Shown in pieces: positions 6,129 through 15,737 of a stretch of DNA of 23,787 nucleotides (its first letter is position 1; every line of letters begins with the position of its first letter). The notes under the pieces are model-generated. The model saw only the letters and a list, made by a program, of their open reading frames with translations, had not been told where the DNA came from and searched no databases. Origin of the DNA: an uncultured Prevotella sp. (GTDB lineage: Bacteria > Bacteroidota > Bacteroidia > Bacteroidales > Bacteroidaceae). The DNA lies in the NCBI GenBank assembly GCA_934230115.1, contig CAKQEI010000040.1:1-23787 (forward strand), written 5' to 3'. The position numbers and the translations under genes are program-made.

Positions 6129-9100
6129 ATGAGGAAAGAATTATTCTCAATGATGTTATGCCTCGGCGCTGTGGGTGGTGCGACAGTAGTTGCTCCAATC
6201 CATGCTAATGCAGCCGTAGCACAAGCCCCCACCATTAAGGTGCAGGGACAGGTTGTTGACGAGACTGGTGCTCCGCTTATGGGTGCATCTGTCAAGGCAA
6301 AGAATTCAAAAGTCGGAACAGTCACCGACATGGATGGTAATTTCTCGTTGGATGTTGATGCCAACGCCACTCTTATTGTAAGCTATCTTGGTTACAAGAC
6401 AAGCGAGGTTGCTGTTCGCAGCCGCGCAATCATCGAAAAAATACAGCTTTCTCCCGACAACAACGTGCTTGAGCAGGTTGTTGTGGTAGGTTATGGTACT
6501 CAGAAGAAGGCCGACCTTACTGGTTCGGTAGCAATTGTCAATGCTGAGGAGATGAAGAAGGTTTCCAACTCCAACATTTCTACAATGCTCGAGGGTAAGG
6601 TTGCCGGTGTTCAGATTACTTCTGACGGTCAGCCTGGTGCCGACCCTTCTGTACGTATCCGTGGTATTGGCTCTTTCGGTAGCACATCTCCGCTTTATGT
6701 TATCGACGGTGTGCCTATGGGTACTACTATCCGTGACTTTTCTCCTAACGATATCGAGACAATCCAGATTCTTAAGGATGCTTCGGCAGGTGCCATCTAT
6801 GGTTCACGTGCTGCCAATGGTGTGGTTATTATCACAACCAAGAACGGTAAGAAGGATCAGCCGGTTAAGGTGAACTACTCTGGTTATTTTGGTGCTGACG
6901 TTATTCCTGGTGATGTTTACGACATTATGGATGCCGATCAGTATAGCAACTATATCGGTCAGGCTTGTGCCAACTCTGGTACAACACTTCCTGGTGGCTA
7001 CAAGATGGGTGAGGATGGTCGCTATCACTTCCAGGACAACACCAATACCGATTGGTTTAAGGAAGTCTTCAAGACTGGTATCCGCCAGAACCACAATGTA
7101 GCATTGAGCGGTGGTAGTGCCAACAGCACATATAATGTGTCGCTCGACTACTTCAACCAGAAGGGTACTCTCGAAGGAGCAGGTCCTAACTATGAGCGTT
7201 ATACAGCTCGTGTGAACAACACAATGGACACTAAGTTCATAAAGTTCCGCACAAGCCTTGTGTTCTCTCACTCTAATCAGGACAACATGGGTCTGTCAAA
7301 CGCAGGCGAGTATGTTCAGGGTCTTTATGGCGATGTAACCAACGTGCTTCGCGGCACATTGCTCATGCAGCCTACTATCAAGGCTTACGACGAGTCAACT
7401 TGGGTGCTTGACGATAAGGTGGGAGCAGCCAACAACTATCGCTACGATGCTTATGGTTATGGCGTCTACTATGACAATGTTCATGGTGATATCTCAGCCT
7501 CTAACCCGTTGCTTGTAAATAATATGTTGCAGCGCAACACTATTGTTGACCGTTTCGTAGGAACAGCATCTGCAGACGTAGACCTCTTCAAGATGGTTGG
7601 TCTGAAATTCAAGAACCACGGCTTGCACTACAACATCAACCTCTCTTACAGCAAGACAGAGGCTAAGGACAAGACATGGATTCCTGCATGGATTCAGTCA
7701 AACCGTGTTTATCTTGACAAGTCGAACGAACGTCTTACCAAGGGTTCACGCAACTACTCTGATGCTCTTATTGAGAACACTCTCGTATATGATGGTCACT
7801 TTGGCAAGCACAACCTCAACCTTCTTGGCGGTTTGACTTATGAGGAAGAGAACACCAACCTGCTCACTGGATGGGGCATCAAGTTCACAGAGCCTTACTA
7901 CCTCCAGCTTCAGAATGCTGCCAACACATATTCGGAGTCATACGAGTATCGTCACTCGCTCGCTTCATACATTGGCCGTCTGACCTACAACTACGATGAG
8001 AAATATTTGCTCTCGGCTGTAGTTCGTCGCGACGGTAGCTCACGTCTTACCAAGGATATCCGTTGGGGCACATTCCCATCAGTATCTTTAGGATGGCGTC
8101 TTGACAAGGAGAAGTTCTTCCCCGTAAGCAAGAAAATCATCAACATGGCTAAGATTCGTGCCAGCTATGGTGTGCTCGGTAATGAGAACATCGGTGAGTA
8201 CATGTACATGGCCACAATGAAGCGTAATAACATGACCTATAGCTTCGGCAACAACGTAGTTACTGGTTCTGCTGTTTCAGAGTTCGTAAACAAGAACATC
8301 GCTTGGGAGAAGAAGAAGTCAACCAATATTGGTATCGACCTCGCTATGTTCAACAACCGCTTCGAGTTCACAGCTGAGTGGTATAAGAACCGTTCAGAGG
8401 ATCTTCTCTACGGAGTGCCAGTGCCAACACAGACTGGTGTGGCTAACGCAACTGTTACAATGAATGCTGCTTCTATGGACAACAGCGGTTTCGAGTTCTC
8501 GGCAACTTATCGCAACCACGATCATCCGTTCAAGTATGATGTTTCTGCCAACATGAGCACATTGAAGAATAAAGTGACATCGCTTGGTTTCGGCACAACA
8601 TCTTACATCACTGGTGCTTACGCAACATACGTTGGTCAGGAAATTGGACAGTTCTACGGATGGGTTTATGAGGGTATTGCCCGCACTCAGGACGACCTTA
8701 ACAACCACGCCACACAGCAGGGAGCCAATGTGGGTGACTGCCTCTACAAGGATATCTCAGGTCCTGACGGCACACCTGATGGCGTTATTGATGCTTACGA
8801 CCAGACAGTTCTTGGTAGTGGTCTGCCAAAGGTTAACTTCGGTTTGAGTGCTCACATGGAGTACAAGAACTTTGACTTGAGCATTTCAACCTACGGTGTG
8901 CTTAACTATCACGTGAGCGATGATATCTACAACAGCCTTAACTCATGCTACGGCTGGGGCAACAAGGATGTGGCTATGGCAGACGCCAACCGCTTCTCTG
9001 CCGACGGTTCTACATATCTCTCAAGCGTGCCACGCACATACGCTGCCAACAAGGCAACATTGGCTTGGAACGACCTCTTCAGCTCTCGCAAGATACAGAA

Positions 9101-9335
9101 TGCAGCCTATTGGAAGATTGCCAACGTGGAGCTTGGCTACAACTTCCCCGACCAGTGGTTCAAGGGACTCGTGAGTGGAGTACGTGTATATGTTTCTGCT
9201 CAGAACCTCTACACCTTCACTGGCTATAAGGGCTACAATGTCGACTATGCCGGTGGCACCTTCACTCCGGGTTACAATTTCTGCTCATTCCCGAGTGCAA
9301 GAAGCTTCATGGCAGGTCTGCACTTCACATTCTAA
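6129..9335 (+). CDS. SusC-like TonB-dependent outer-membrane transporter
   Basis: 1068 residues. SusC proteins form the outer-membrane channel that, with a SusD lid, imports oligosaccharides using TonB energy. A signal peptide (MRKELFSMMLCLGAVGG..., cleavage after about residue 30) is followed by the carboxypeptidase-regulatory-like beta domain (about 36-105; GQVVDETGAPLMGASV, TVTDMDGNFSLDV, YLGYKTSEV). Next come the VVVVGYGTQKKADLTGSV segment at the plug start and the plug signature (...SVRIRGIGSFG...SPLYVIDGVP..., ...NDIETIQILKDASAGAIYG). The rest is barrel, ending in an aromatic C-terminus (...SFMAGLHFTF), as expected for barrel insertion. There is no N-terminal STN domain, so it is not an anti-sigma-linked transducer. 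The SusD gene follows after 33 nt. From its enzyme neighbours the cargo should be arabino-oligosaccharides. Confidence 0.95.
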   Translation: MRKELFSMMLCLGAVGGATVVAPIHANAAVAQAPTIKVQGQVVDETGAPLMGASVKAKNSKVGTVTDMDGNFSLDVDANATLIVSYLGYKTSEVAVRSRAIIEKIQLSPDNNVLEQVVVVGYGTQKKADLTGSVAIVNAEEMKKVSNSNISTMLEGKVAGVQITSDGQPGADPSVRIRGIGSFGSTSPLYVIDGVPMGTTIRDFSPNDIETIQILKDASAGAIYGSRAANGVVIITTKNGKKDQPVKVNYSGYFGADVIPGDVYDIMDADQYSNYIGQACANSGTTLPGGYKMGEDGRYHFQDNTNTDWFKEVFKTGIRQNHNVALSGGSANSTYNVSLDYFNQKGTLEGAGPNYERYTARVNNTMDTKFIKFRTSLVFSHSNQDNMGLSNAGEYVQGLYGDVTNVLRGTLLMQPTIKAYDESTWVLDDKVGAANNYRYDAYGYGVYYDNVHGDISASNPLLVNNMLQRNTIVDRFVGTASADVDLFKMVGLKFKNHGLHYNINLSYSKTEAKDKTWIPAWIQSNRVYLDKSNERLTKGSRNYSDALIENTLVYDGHFGKHNLNLLGGLTYEEENTNLLTGWGIKFTEPYYLQLQNAANTYSESYEYRHSLASYIGRLTYNYDEKYLLSAVVRRDGSSRLTKDIRWGTFPSVSLGWRLDKEKFFPVSKKIINMAKIRASYGVLGNENIGEYMYMATMKRNNMTYSFGNNVVTGSAVSEFVNKNIAWEKKKSTNIGIDLAMFNNRFEFTAEWYKNRSEDLLYGVPVPTQTGVANATVTMNAASMDNSGFEFSATYRNHDHPFKYDVSANMSTLKNKVTSLGFGTTSYITGAYATYVGQEIGQFYGWVYEGIARTQDDLNNHATQQGANVGDCLYKDISGPDGTPDGVIDAYDQTVLGSGLPKVNFGLSAHMEYKNFDLSISTYGVLNYHVSDDIYNSLNSCYGWGNKDVAMADANRFSADGSTYLSSVPRTYAANKATLAWNDLFSSRKIQNAAYWKIANVELGYNFPDQWFKGLVSGVRVYVSAQNLYTFTGYKGYNVDYAGGTFTPGYNFCSFPSARSFMAGLHFTF

Positions 9336-9368
9336 TAAAAACAATAACTAATAAACGTAAATCCAATT

Positions 9369-11123
9369 ATGAAACTATATAATTATGCTCTTGCAGCATT
9401 TCTTGGTTTGAGCGCAATGTCGCTGACATCTTGCGAGGACAAGTTGGAGCTTACCAACCCCAACCAGCAGACCACCGATAAGTTCACTTCCGACGATCTT
9501 GAGGAGTGTGTCATTGCTGCTTACAACCATATACGTATCGAAGGCTCGACTGGTCGTGTAGGCTATACTATCGACCTTAACCGTGGCGACGAGGTGTGGA
9601 ACGCATCTCAGGTCTGGTACCTTGAGTTCGACAACTACAATGCACCTATCACTAATGAGATATCCGAGTGGCCATGGCGTGAGGCTTACTACACCATCAA
9701 CGTGTGCAACTTTATTCTCTCGCGTACTGGTGAAGATGATTCAGCTCTTTCGGAGAGCATGAAGCGCATTAAGGGACAGGCTCTCTTCCTTCGTGCATTC
9801 TCTTACTACAACCTCGCTGGTTACTATCAGAACGTGCCACTCATCACCGACTATAACACCTATTCTACACTTGATGGTTTGTATGGCGAGAACAGCACAT
9901 ATGATAAGGTACTCGACCAGGTGGAGGCCGACTTCAAGGAGGCTATGACCTTGTTGCCATCACGTGATGAGGGTGGCGAATGGGCTAAGGGTCGTGCCAC
10001 ATGCGGCTCTGCAGCAGGCTATTACGCACGTGCACTTATGCAACGTCATAAGTACAGCGAGGCTCTTGCAGTCTTGAAGGACATCATCAACAAGAAGTAT
10101 GGCAAGTATACTCTTATGGCAAACTACGGCGACAACTTCCGCGAGGGTTCTGCCTACGAGAACAATGCCGAGAGCCTCTTCGAGGTGCAGTATCTCGACT
10201 ATGGCACTCAGGGTACAGACGATGAGTGGACTCCGGTAAACACCTCGCCTAACGCCACTCAGGGACATGCCGTAGAATCGAACCTTTGTCCTGGACGCTT
10301 CGGTGGTTGGGCCGACCTCTCAGCTTCGCCATGGCTCTATCAGCTCTTCAAGGGCGAGCGCACAACAGCAGGCAAGCTCGATCCGCGTCTTTATTGGACA
10401 CTTTGCACATACGAGAAGGATTGGGAGGGCTTTGAGAACGGCAATGTTGCTTACACTCAGCAGATTACTCCGAAGGACACACTCGTTACAAACAATATCA
10501 ACGGTGGTATTCCTATTGCAAAGTGGACAAATATCCGCACCAATCTCTACAGCACAGTAGTCACAGGTCTTCACTGTGGTATCAATCTCCGCATGATGCG
10601 CTATTCAGACGTGTTGCTTCGTGCTGCAGAGTGCGAGAACGAGGTTAACGGTCCTACACAGCAGGCTATCGATTGGATTAACGAGGTTCGCCATCGTGCA
10701 AATCTTGCAAATCTTAAGCTCGCTGACTTCGACAGCAAGGACAAGCTCTTCGAGCAGATTGCCAATGTCGAGCGTCCTAAGGAGTTCGGTTGTGAGTTTG
10801 GTCGTGGTTTCGACCTCATCCGTTGGGGATTCTTCTATGACTCAAGTCGTCTGCAGCAGTTGAAGGAGCATAGCGTAGTGCGCCTCGGCATCAACTTCTT
10901 GCCTACAGATCCTGTTTCTTATTCTGAGTATGGAAGCGACGACAAGGTTATAAGTCCGGTTGACTACTTCGTTCCTGGTCATGAGTTCCTGCCAATCTCG
11001 CAGAATCTGATGAACAACAACCCGAACCTTGTAGGCAACTCAGCCAACAACTCTACCGACAACACTTCTTATTTCAAGGAGAATGGTTGGACTGTTCATC
11101 CGGTTGTTAATCTTAACAAGTAA
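9369..11123 (+). CDS. SusD/RagB-like outer-membrane glycan-binding lipoprotein
   Basis: 584 residues. SusD proteins sit on the cell surface as a hinged lid over the SusC channel and bind the imported glycan. The lipoprotein signal is clear: a hydrophobic stretch ends in SLTSC with Cys22, followed by acidic EDK, typical of surface-exported Bacteroidetes lipoproteins. Family features are the early NPNQQTTDKF segment, the region GQALFLRAFSYYNLAGYYQNVPLI (written here in pieces: GQALFLRAF, YYNLAGYYQNVPL) that forms a TPR-like helix, and the C-terminal block with LLRAAECENEV, WINEVRHRA and ERPKEFGCEFGRGFDLIRW. Length is ordinary for the family. It is translated from the same transcript as SusC. 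Specificity for arabinan is inferred from the downstream GH43 and GH51 genes. Confidence 0.94.
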   Translation: MKLYNYALAAFLGLSAMSLTSCEDKLELTNPNQQTTDKFTSDDLEECVIAAYNHIRIEGSTGRVGYTIDLNRGDEVWNASQVWYLEFDNYNAPITNEISEWPWREAYYTINVCNFILSRTGEDDSALSESMKRIKGQALFLRAFSYYNLAGYYQNVPLITDYNTYSTLDGLYGENSTYDKVLDQVEADFKEAMTLLPSRDEGGEWAKGRATCGSAAGYYARALMQRHKYSEALAVLKDIINKKYGKYTLMANYGDNFREGSAYENNAESLFEVQYLDYGTQGTDDEWTPVNTSPNATQGHAVESNLCPGRFGGWADLSASPWLYQLFKGERTTAGKLDPRLYWTLCTYEKDWEGFENGNVAYTQQITPKDTLVTNNINGGIPIAKWTNIRTNLYSTVVTGLHCGINLRMMRYSDVLLRAAECENEVNGPTQQAIDWINEVRHRANLANLKLADFDSKDKLFEQIANVERPKEFGCEFGRGFDLIRWGFFYDSSRLQQLKEHSVVRLGINFLPTDPVSYSEYGSDDKVISPVDYFVPGHEFLPISQNLMNNNPNLVGNSANNSTDNTSYFKENGWTVHPVVNLNK

Positions 11124-11155
11124 TCCGGTTGTAATTTTCAGCAATCATATATAGA

Positions 11156-11180
11156 GTGGTACGGTTTCAGACCGTACCAC
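11156..11180 (+). repeat. Intercistronic hairpin with GGTACGG core
   Basis: GTGGTACGGT (11156-11165) and ACCGTACCAC (11171-11180) form a perfect 10-bp stem with the loop TTCAG, between susD and the next gene. There is no T-tract, so it is more likely an mRNA processing or stability element than a full terminator. A closely similar hairpin recurs at 15738-15764. Confidence 0.7.
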
Positions 11181-11225
11181 CTATAAACACCTAAATCATA
11201 ACAATCATTTTTAGCAAATACAATT

Positions 11226-12953
11226 ATGAGACATATAAGCAAATTGGCATCAGTATTCTGCGCCGCCGCTTTGGCAATGACCGCGCTTACTGGATGCGAG
11301 GGCAGCGACATATTCAGCATTAATGGTCCCGACTGGATCTCAGAGCGCGCTGACTCAATAGCCAACGCCGGCAAGGGCGAGGCTCCAAAGATTTCGCCTA
11401 CAACACTTGGCAACAGAGATTGCTCATCGGCATGGTGGGAAGCACATCTCGACCAGGACATCAAGATTGAGAGCAATAAGGTTTACTCCACAACCTTCAC
11501 AAACTACACTTCTGGAGCCAACAACTGGAACAACTATGTGGTTGTGCTCCGCAAGTCAGACAAGACAGAGTATTGCTGCCTCCGTTCCGACGACTATGGA
11601 TGGGGCGACAGCTATGCATCAATCACTCACTCCAACACCGCTTCTGGTGACTGGGCAGGATGGCTTGCTCAGATGAACGGTGCCAAGGTGACAGTAACAG
11701 TCACCAACTATGGCGACAACACTTGCGACGTTGTGGCTGATGTGGTAGGCACTGAAGGCTTGGTTTCTCAACAGAAATATACTGGTATTCCAGTTGAGTC
11801 AGCCGACCTTTATCTTGACTTCACCGTTGACGGATGCTGCTACGTGTTCGACAAGGAAGAGGTTGACGTGACAGACGCTGTTGACCAGCAGCCCGTTTCT
11901 ATGGAACTCACTAATGTTCCTGCCGAGGTGAATCTTGGTACCGACCTTAATGATTTCACATCGCAGATTAAGGCTCAGGTAACCTACGACGGTGGAACAG
12001 TTAAGGAAGTTGCTTCAAGCGACCTTTCATTCATGGTTGTTCCCGACTTCAATTCTCTTGGCGACAAGTACATCGTTGCTACTCTCAACAAGACTCTCCT
12101 CAACAAGCAGGCTGACAAGACTATCAACGCAAGTGCAGCCTTTAAGGTTGTCGACACTCCAGTGGCTGTTGAGATCGTAAGCAAGCCAAAGCACACCAAC
12201 TACTACATCTACAACTCAAGTGCAATACTTGGTGTGGAGCGTACATTGGCTTTCGATACTGAGGGTCTTGAGGTGAAGGGTACTTATCAGGACGGACGTA
12301 CTGAGATTCTCGACAACTCTAAGCTCACATTCTCTACTGTTCCTGCAACAGTTGGTGAGCATAAGGTTGTGATTACTGCCAATGGAGGCAAGACAGCTGA
12401 GGTTACAGTCAAAGTGAATGAGTCGAAGGTGACAGCCGTTACTCCTGATCCTACATCACTCGGTGCAGCTGACTGTTCTTCTGCATTTTGGTCGGTATTC
12501 ACCGACGATATCAAGGTTCCGGCAGGAGCAACACGCGAGTTCAACTTCACCAACTATACTTCAGGTGCAGGCAACTGGAACAACTACGTGGTTATCCTCC
12601 GCGATGCAGCCAAGACAGCACCCGAATACGGTGTGGTGCGTGCCGACAACTACGGTTGGGGCAATGGCTACGAAGCATGCAAAGCCATTGGTACACAGCT
12701 TGATTCATACGCCGACTGGGCATCATGGCTCGCTGCTATGAACGGAGCAAAGGTTAAGCTCTACGTCACCAACTGCAACAATGGTACTGCTGATATCCAG
12801 GCTATAGTTACAGGCAACGACGGCACAGAGACCTATCAGTCTTACCTTGGCATCAACACTATCAATCCGAGCGACCTCTATGTGTCGTTCACAGTTGACG
12901 GAAGCCATCTTGTGTTTGGTTCGGCTGCTGCAAAAGTAAGAAGACATAAGTAG
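11226..12953 (+). CDS. Surface glycan-binding lipoprotein (SusE position) with a duplicated novel domain and two Ig-like domains
   Basis: 575 residues. The lipoprotein signal ends in LTGC (Cys24), followed by EGSD, which predicts outer-membrane anchoring. The body is symmetric: domain A (about 57-206), two Ig-like modules (about 222-312 and 313-403, each with the pattern ...VTYDGGTVKEV / GTYQDGRTEIL), and domain B (about 405-562), a diverged copy of A. Shared residues include DCSSA(W/F)W, FTNYTSGA-NWNNYVV-LR, R-D-YGWG, W--WLA-MNGAKV and FTVDG. The aromatic and Asn-rich pattern suggests carbohydrate binding, and a third copy sits in the neighbouring GH43 enzyme. The position after SusD is where PULs encode SusE/SusF-like surface glycan-binding proteins. 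I cannot assign the A/B domain to a named CBM family, and arabinan binding is inferred. It lacks any recognisable catalytic motif. Confidence 0.85.
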   Translation: MRHISKLASVFCAAALAMTALTGCEGSDIFSINGPDWISERADSIANAGKGEAPKISPTTLGNRDCSSAWWEAHLDQDIKIESNKVYSTTFTNYTSGANNWNNYVVVLRKSDKTEYCCLRSDDYGWGDSYASITHSNTASGDWAGWLAQMNGAKVTVTVTNYGDNTCDVVADVVGTEGLVSQQKYTGIPVESADLYLDFTVDGCCYVFDKEEVDVTDAVDQQPVSMELTNVPAEVNLGTDLNDFTSQIKAQVTYDGGTVKEVASSDLSFMVVPDFNSLGDKYIVATLNKTLLNKQADKTINASAAFKVVDTPVAVEIVSKPKHTNYYIYNSSAILGVERTLAFDTEGLEVKGTYQDGRTEILDNSKLTFSTVPATVGEHKVVITANGGKTAEVTVKVNESKVTAVTPDPTSLGAADCSSAFWSVFTDDIKVPAGATREFNFTNYTSGAGNWNNYVVILRDAAKTAPEYGVVRADNYGWGNGYEACKAIGTQLDSYADWASWLAAMNGAKVKLYVTNCNNGTADIQAIVTGNDGTETYQSYLGINTINPSDLYVSFTVDGSHLVFGSAAAKVRRHK

Positions 12954-12963
12954 TAAATCTCAT

Positions 12964-13014
12964 AAAGCCCACCTTCGGCCCCTCCCTACGGGGGAAGGGC
13001 TGGGGGTGGGGTTT
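12964..13014 (+). repeat. C/G-rich imperfect palindrome (REP-like) between binding protein and GH43
   Basis: A C-rich left half (from AAAGCCCACC at 12964) folds back on a G-rich right half (ending GGTGGGGTTT at 13013) around a TACG-like centre at about 12987-12990, giving an imperfect stem of about 20 bp. Its base composition is unlike the surrounding DNA. C/G-rich palindromes of this kind are scattered through Bacteroidales genomes, from general knowledge, so it is probably a dispersed element. It also decides the next gene's start, because an in-frame GTG at 13006 lies inside it. Confidence 0.65.
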
Positions 13015-13032
13015 CTCAATTTATCCCTAAAT

Positions 13033-15723
13033 ATGAAAAATCTATTACTCCCCATATTTGCTCTGTCGGCTCTGTCAGCCTCGGCACAGACCCAACTGAG
13101 CGACGCCGACCTTACTGGTGCTTACAGCTCACGCCAGTACAACAAGCGTGTCGTTTGCCACGACCCTTCCATCGTGATTGATGATATTTCCAATCCTTCC
13201 TCGCCCACATATTATATATATGGCTCGCATTTGGGCAAGGGCAAGACCACAGCCGAGCTGAATTATCAGGACTGGACTGTATTTAAGGCCGACGAGAGCA
13301 ATGCCACCGCCACCAACAGTCTGTTCTGCAACACAAGCGGAAATCTTGTAAACTATTCCAACGCCTACAGCACCCACGCCATAACATCGGTGAAGGACTG
13401 CACGGGCAAAACCGTCACCTTCGGCAATTTCGACGCTCACGGTTGGCAGAAGAATGGCAATACCGTGAAGGGAATGCAATGGGCACCCGATGTCATCTAC
13501 AACAAGACGATGAAGAAGTGGTGCATGTACATGAGTCTGAATGGCGACAACTGGTGCTCAAGCATTGTCTGCTTCACAAGCGACAACATCGAGGGACCGT
13601 GGAAATATCAGGGTCCGGTGGTGTTCTCAGGTTTCTTTGGTAAATACGCCCACAACTCCTATGCTGCTGCCGAGGATTGGAAGAACACGGATTTTGCAAT
13701 AGCTACTGGCGAAACCTCTTTGCCACAGCGTTATAATGTGGGTGACAAGTGGGGTTCGTTCTGGCCCAACTGCATAGACCCATGCGTGTTCTACGATGAT
13801 GATGATAATCTCTGGATGAGCTACGGCTCATGGTCGGGTGGCATTTTCATGCTGAAGCTCGACAAGAGCAACGGTTTGCGCGACTATACTTATACCTTCC
13901 CGTATGAGGTGAACGGCAAGGCTGCCACTCCAGGTTCTGCAAGTGCCAACACCACAAGCGACCCTTACTTCGGCAAGAAGATAGCTGGTGGCTACTATGT
14001 GTCGGGTGAGGCAAGCTACATCGAGAAGATAGGCTCTCACTATTTCCTCTTCATGAGCTACGGCGGACTGACAAGTACTGGTGGCTATCAGATGCGTGTG
14101 TTCCGCTCCGACAATCCTCAAGGACCATACGTCGACTGCAACGGCACATCAGCAATATTCAACCGTTATCTCATGAACTACAGTTCCACCACAGCCGACA
14201 ACCGTGGCGTGCTGCTCTTTGGCGGCTACAAGTGGGACCCCATGTCGGGTGCTGAGATAGCCCAGGGTCACAACTCTGCCTTCACAGACAAGCAGGGCCG
14301 CTCGTTCGTGGTCTATCATTCTCGTTTCAGCAATGGTGGCGAGGGCCATGAGGTGCGTGTTCATCAGCTCTTCCTCAACGATGAGGGTTGGATTATGGCT
14401 GCTCCGTTTGAGTTTGACGGCGAGACCATCACCAACAACGATATTGCAACAAAGGCTTCCATCGCTGATAGTGAGATTGCTGGCGACTACCAGTTCCTCC
14501 GCCATGAATACGGACAGAACACGGCGGGCAAGGCTTTTGAGATTCCAGTAAATATCCGTCTCAATGCCGACGGCACAATCTCTGGTGCCGAGGAAGGCAC
14601 TTGGCAGCGCACAGCAGGCACCGACTTCATCAACCTTACCATCGATGGAGTTGTTTATCGTGGAGTGCTTGTTCGTCAGACCATCGACTATACCAACATT
14701 CCTGCCATTGCCATCTCTGCCCTGTCTTCGTCAAGTGGCTCTACAACAATGGGTCAGAAGTCTTACACCAAGCAGCAGGAGGTATGGGCTGTCAAGGCTG
14801 ACGCCAAGGCTGCCATCAAATATACAGTCAATAAGATAGCCCTTCCCTTCGACGACGGTACTGTTCTTGAAGAGGCCCCAATATTGCCTACTGAGGGCAA
14901 GCTTGGCACCAACATCTCTTGGACTTCAAGCGATGAGTCGATTCTCACAGCCGACGGCAAGGTGAGAGGTCAGGGCGAAGTGACCATGACTATGACTGTG
15001 ACAAAGGACAACTATGCATACTCCAAGGACTATACATTTGCTGTTGAGGCTGAAGCCGAGGAAGAATCTCCCGTATACTATCCTGAGTCGATGCAGAAGA
15101 ACACTTCGGCTACATGGTGGACCAACTTCTCTACCAAGTACTTCACTTTGAAGAAGGGTGGAAAGGCTGAGCTTAAGTTCTACAACTACAGTAACAAGCA
15201 GAAAAATTGGAACAACTGGTGTCTTGTGGCTGCCAATGCCGAGCGTGGTGCTGCCGGTTATGCTGAGCATTTCGTGCTTCGCAACGACAACTACGGATGG
15301 TTTACCACTGCTGGTGGCAATACTGCCGACAACTCTTCCAATGTCGACTTCACTCTCAGCAGCGACTACAACTGGGATACTTTCGCCGACGACATGAATG
15401 GTTCGTTGGTTGACATGAATGTGGAGTTTACCTCAGGCAATGTGGTTAAGATGACTTCAACTATCACTACAACTGCCAAGAAGGTTTACAACTACTCGTT
15501 CAGCATGAAGCTCACCGAGAATCAGAGCAGCGTTGTTCTCTTCTTCGTCAACGAAGGCTCTTACATCGACGGTTCAAGCCTTTCTACTGGCATTGATGCT
15601 CCGTTCGTCATAACCAAGAAGGCTGAGAGCGACGGCAAGTGGTATAATCTCAACGGTCAGCAGGTTGACAGCTCTTACAAGGGCATCGTTGTGGTTAACG
15701 GACGCAAGTTCTTCAACAAGTAA
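13033..15723 (+). CDS. Large multi-domain GH43 arabinanase-like enzyme with C-terminal Ig and novel domain
   Basis: 896 residues from ATG 13033. That start is chosen over GTG 13006 because it gives a proper signal peptide (MKNLLLPIFALSALSASAQ) and avoids the palindrome. The GH43 five-blade propeller spans about 30-480. The catalytic set is visible: base Asp44 (CHDPSIV), pKa-modulating Asp249 (NCIDPCVF), acid Glu326 (VSGEASYIEK), plus the WAPDV motif of endo-arabinanases. It is followed by an arabinanase C-terminal beta domain (about 483-586; GDYQFLRHEYGQN...), an atrophied bacterial Ig-like module (about 590-680; ISWTSSDESILTADGKV), and a third copy of the domain duplicated in the upstream lipoprotein (about 683-846). 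The short tail is KWYNLNGQQV...KGIVVVNGRKFFNK. The expected role is endo-cleavage of alpha-1,5-arabinan, with the extra domain holding it on the polymer. It has no lipobox cysteine. Exact GH43 subfamily is uncertain. Confidence 0.88.
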   Translation: MKNLLLPIFALSALSASAQTQLSDADLTGAYSSRQYNKRVVCHDPSIVIDDISNPSSPTYYIYGSHLGKGKTTAELNYQDWTVFKADESNATATNSLFCNTSGNLVNYSNAYSTHAITSVKDCTGKTVTFGNFDAHGWQKNGNTVKGMQWAPDVIYNKTMKKWCMYMSLNGDNWCSSIVCFTSDNIEGPWKYQGPVVFSGFFGKYAHNSYAAAEDWKNTDFAIATGETSLPQRYNVGDKWGSFWPNCIDPCVFYDDDDNLWMSYGSWSGGIFMLKLDKSNGLRDYTYTFPYEVNGKAATPGSASANTTSDPYFGKKIAGGYYVSGEASYIEKIGSHYFLFMSYGGLTSTGGYQMRVFRSDNPQGPYVDCNGTSAIFNRYLMNYSSTTADNRGVLLFGGYKWDPMSGAEIAQGHNSAFTDKQGRSFVVYHSRFSNGGEGHEVRVHQLFLNDEGWIMAAPFEFDGETITNNDIATKASIADSEIAGDYQFLRHEYGQNTAGKAFEIPVNIRLNADGTISGAEEGTWQRTAGTDFINLTIDGVVYRGVLVRQTIDYTNIPAIAISALSSSSGSTTMGQKSYTKQQEVWAVKADAKAAIKYTVNKIALPFDDGTVLEEAPILPTEGKLGTNISWTSSDESILTADGKVRGQGEVTMTMTVTKDNYAYSKDYTFAVEAEAEEESPVYYPESMQKNTSATWWTNFSTKYFTLKKGGKAELKFYNYSNKQKNWNNWCLVAANAERGAAGYAEHFVLRNDNYGWFTTAGGNTADNSSNVDFTLSSDYNWDTFADDMNGSLVDMNVEFTSGNVVKMTSTITTTAKKVYNYSFSMKLTENQSSVVLFFVNEGSYIDGSSLSTGIDAPFVITKKAESDGKWYNLNGQQVDSSYKGIVVVNGRKFFNK

Positions 15724-15737
15724 TTATATATAATAAT

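Noticed and set aside
13006..13032. GTG start extending the large GH43 by nine residues
   Set aside because: It lies inside the C/G-rich palindrome. ATG 13033 begins directly with a signal peptide.
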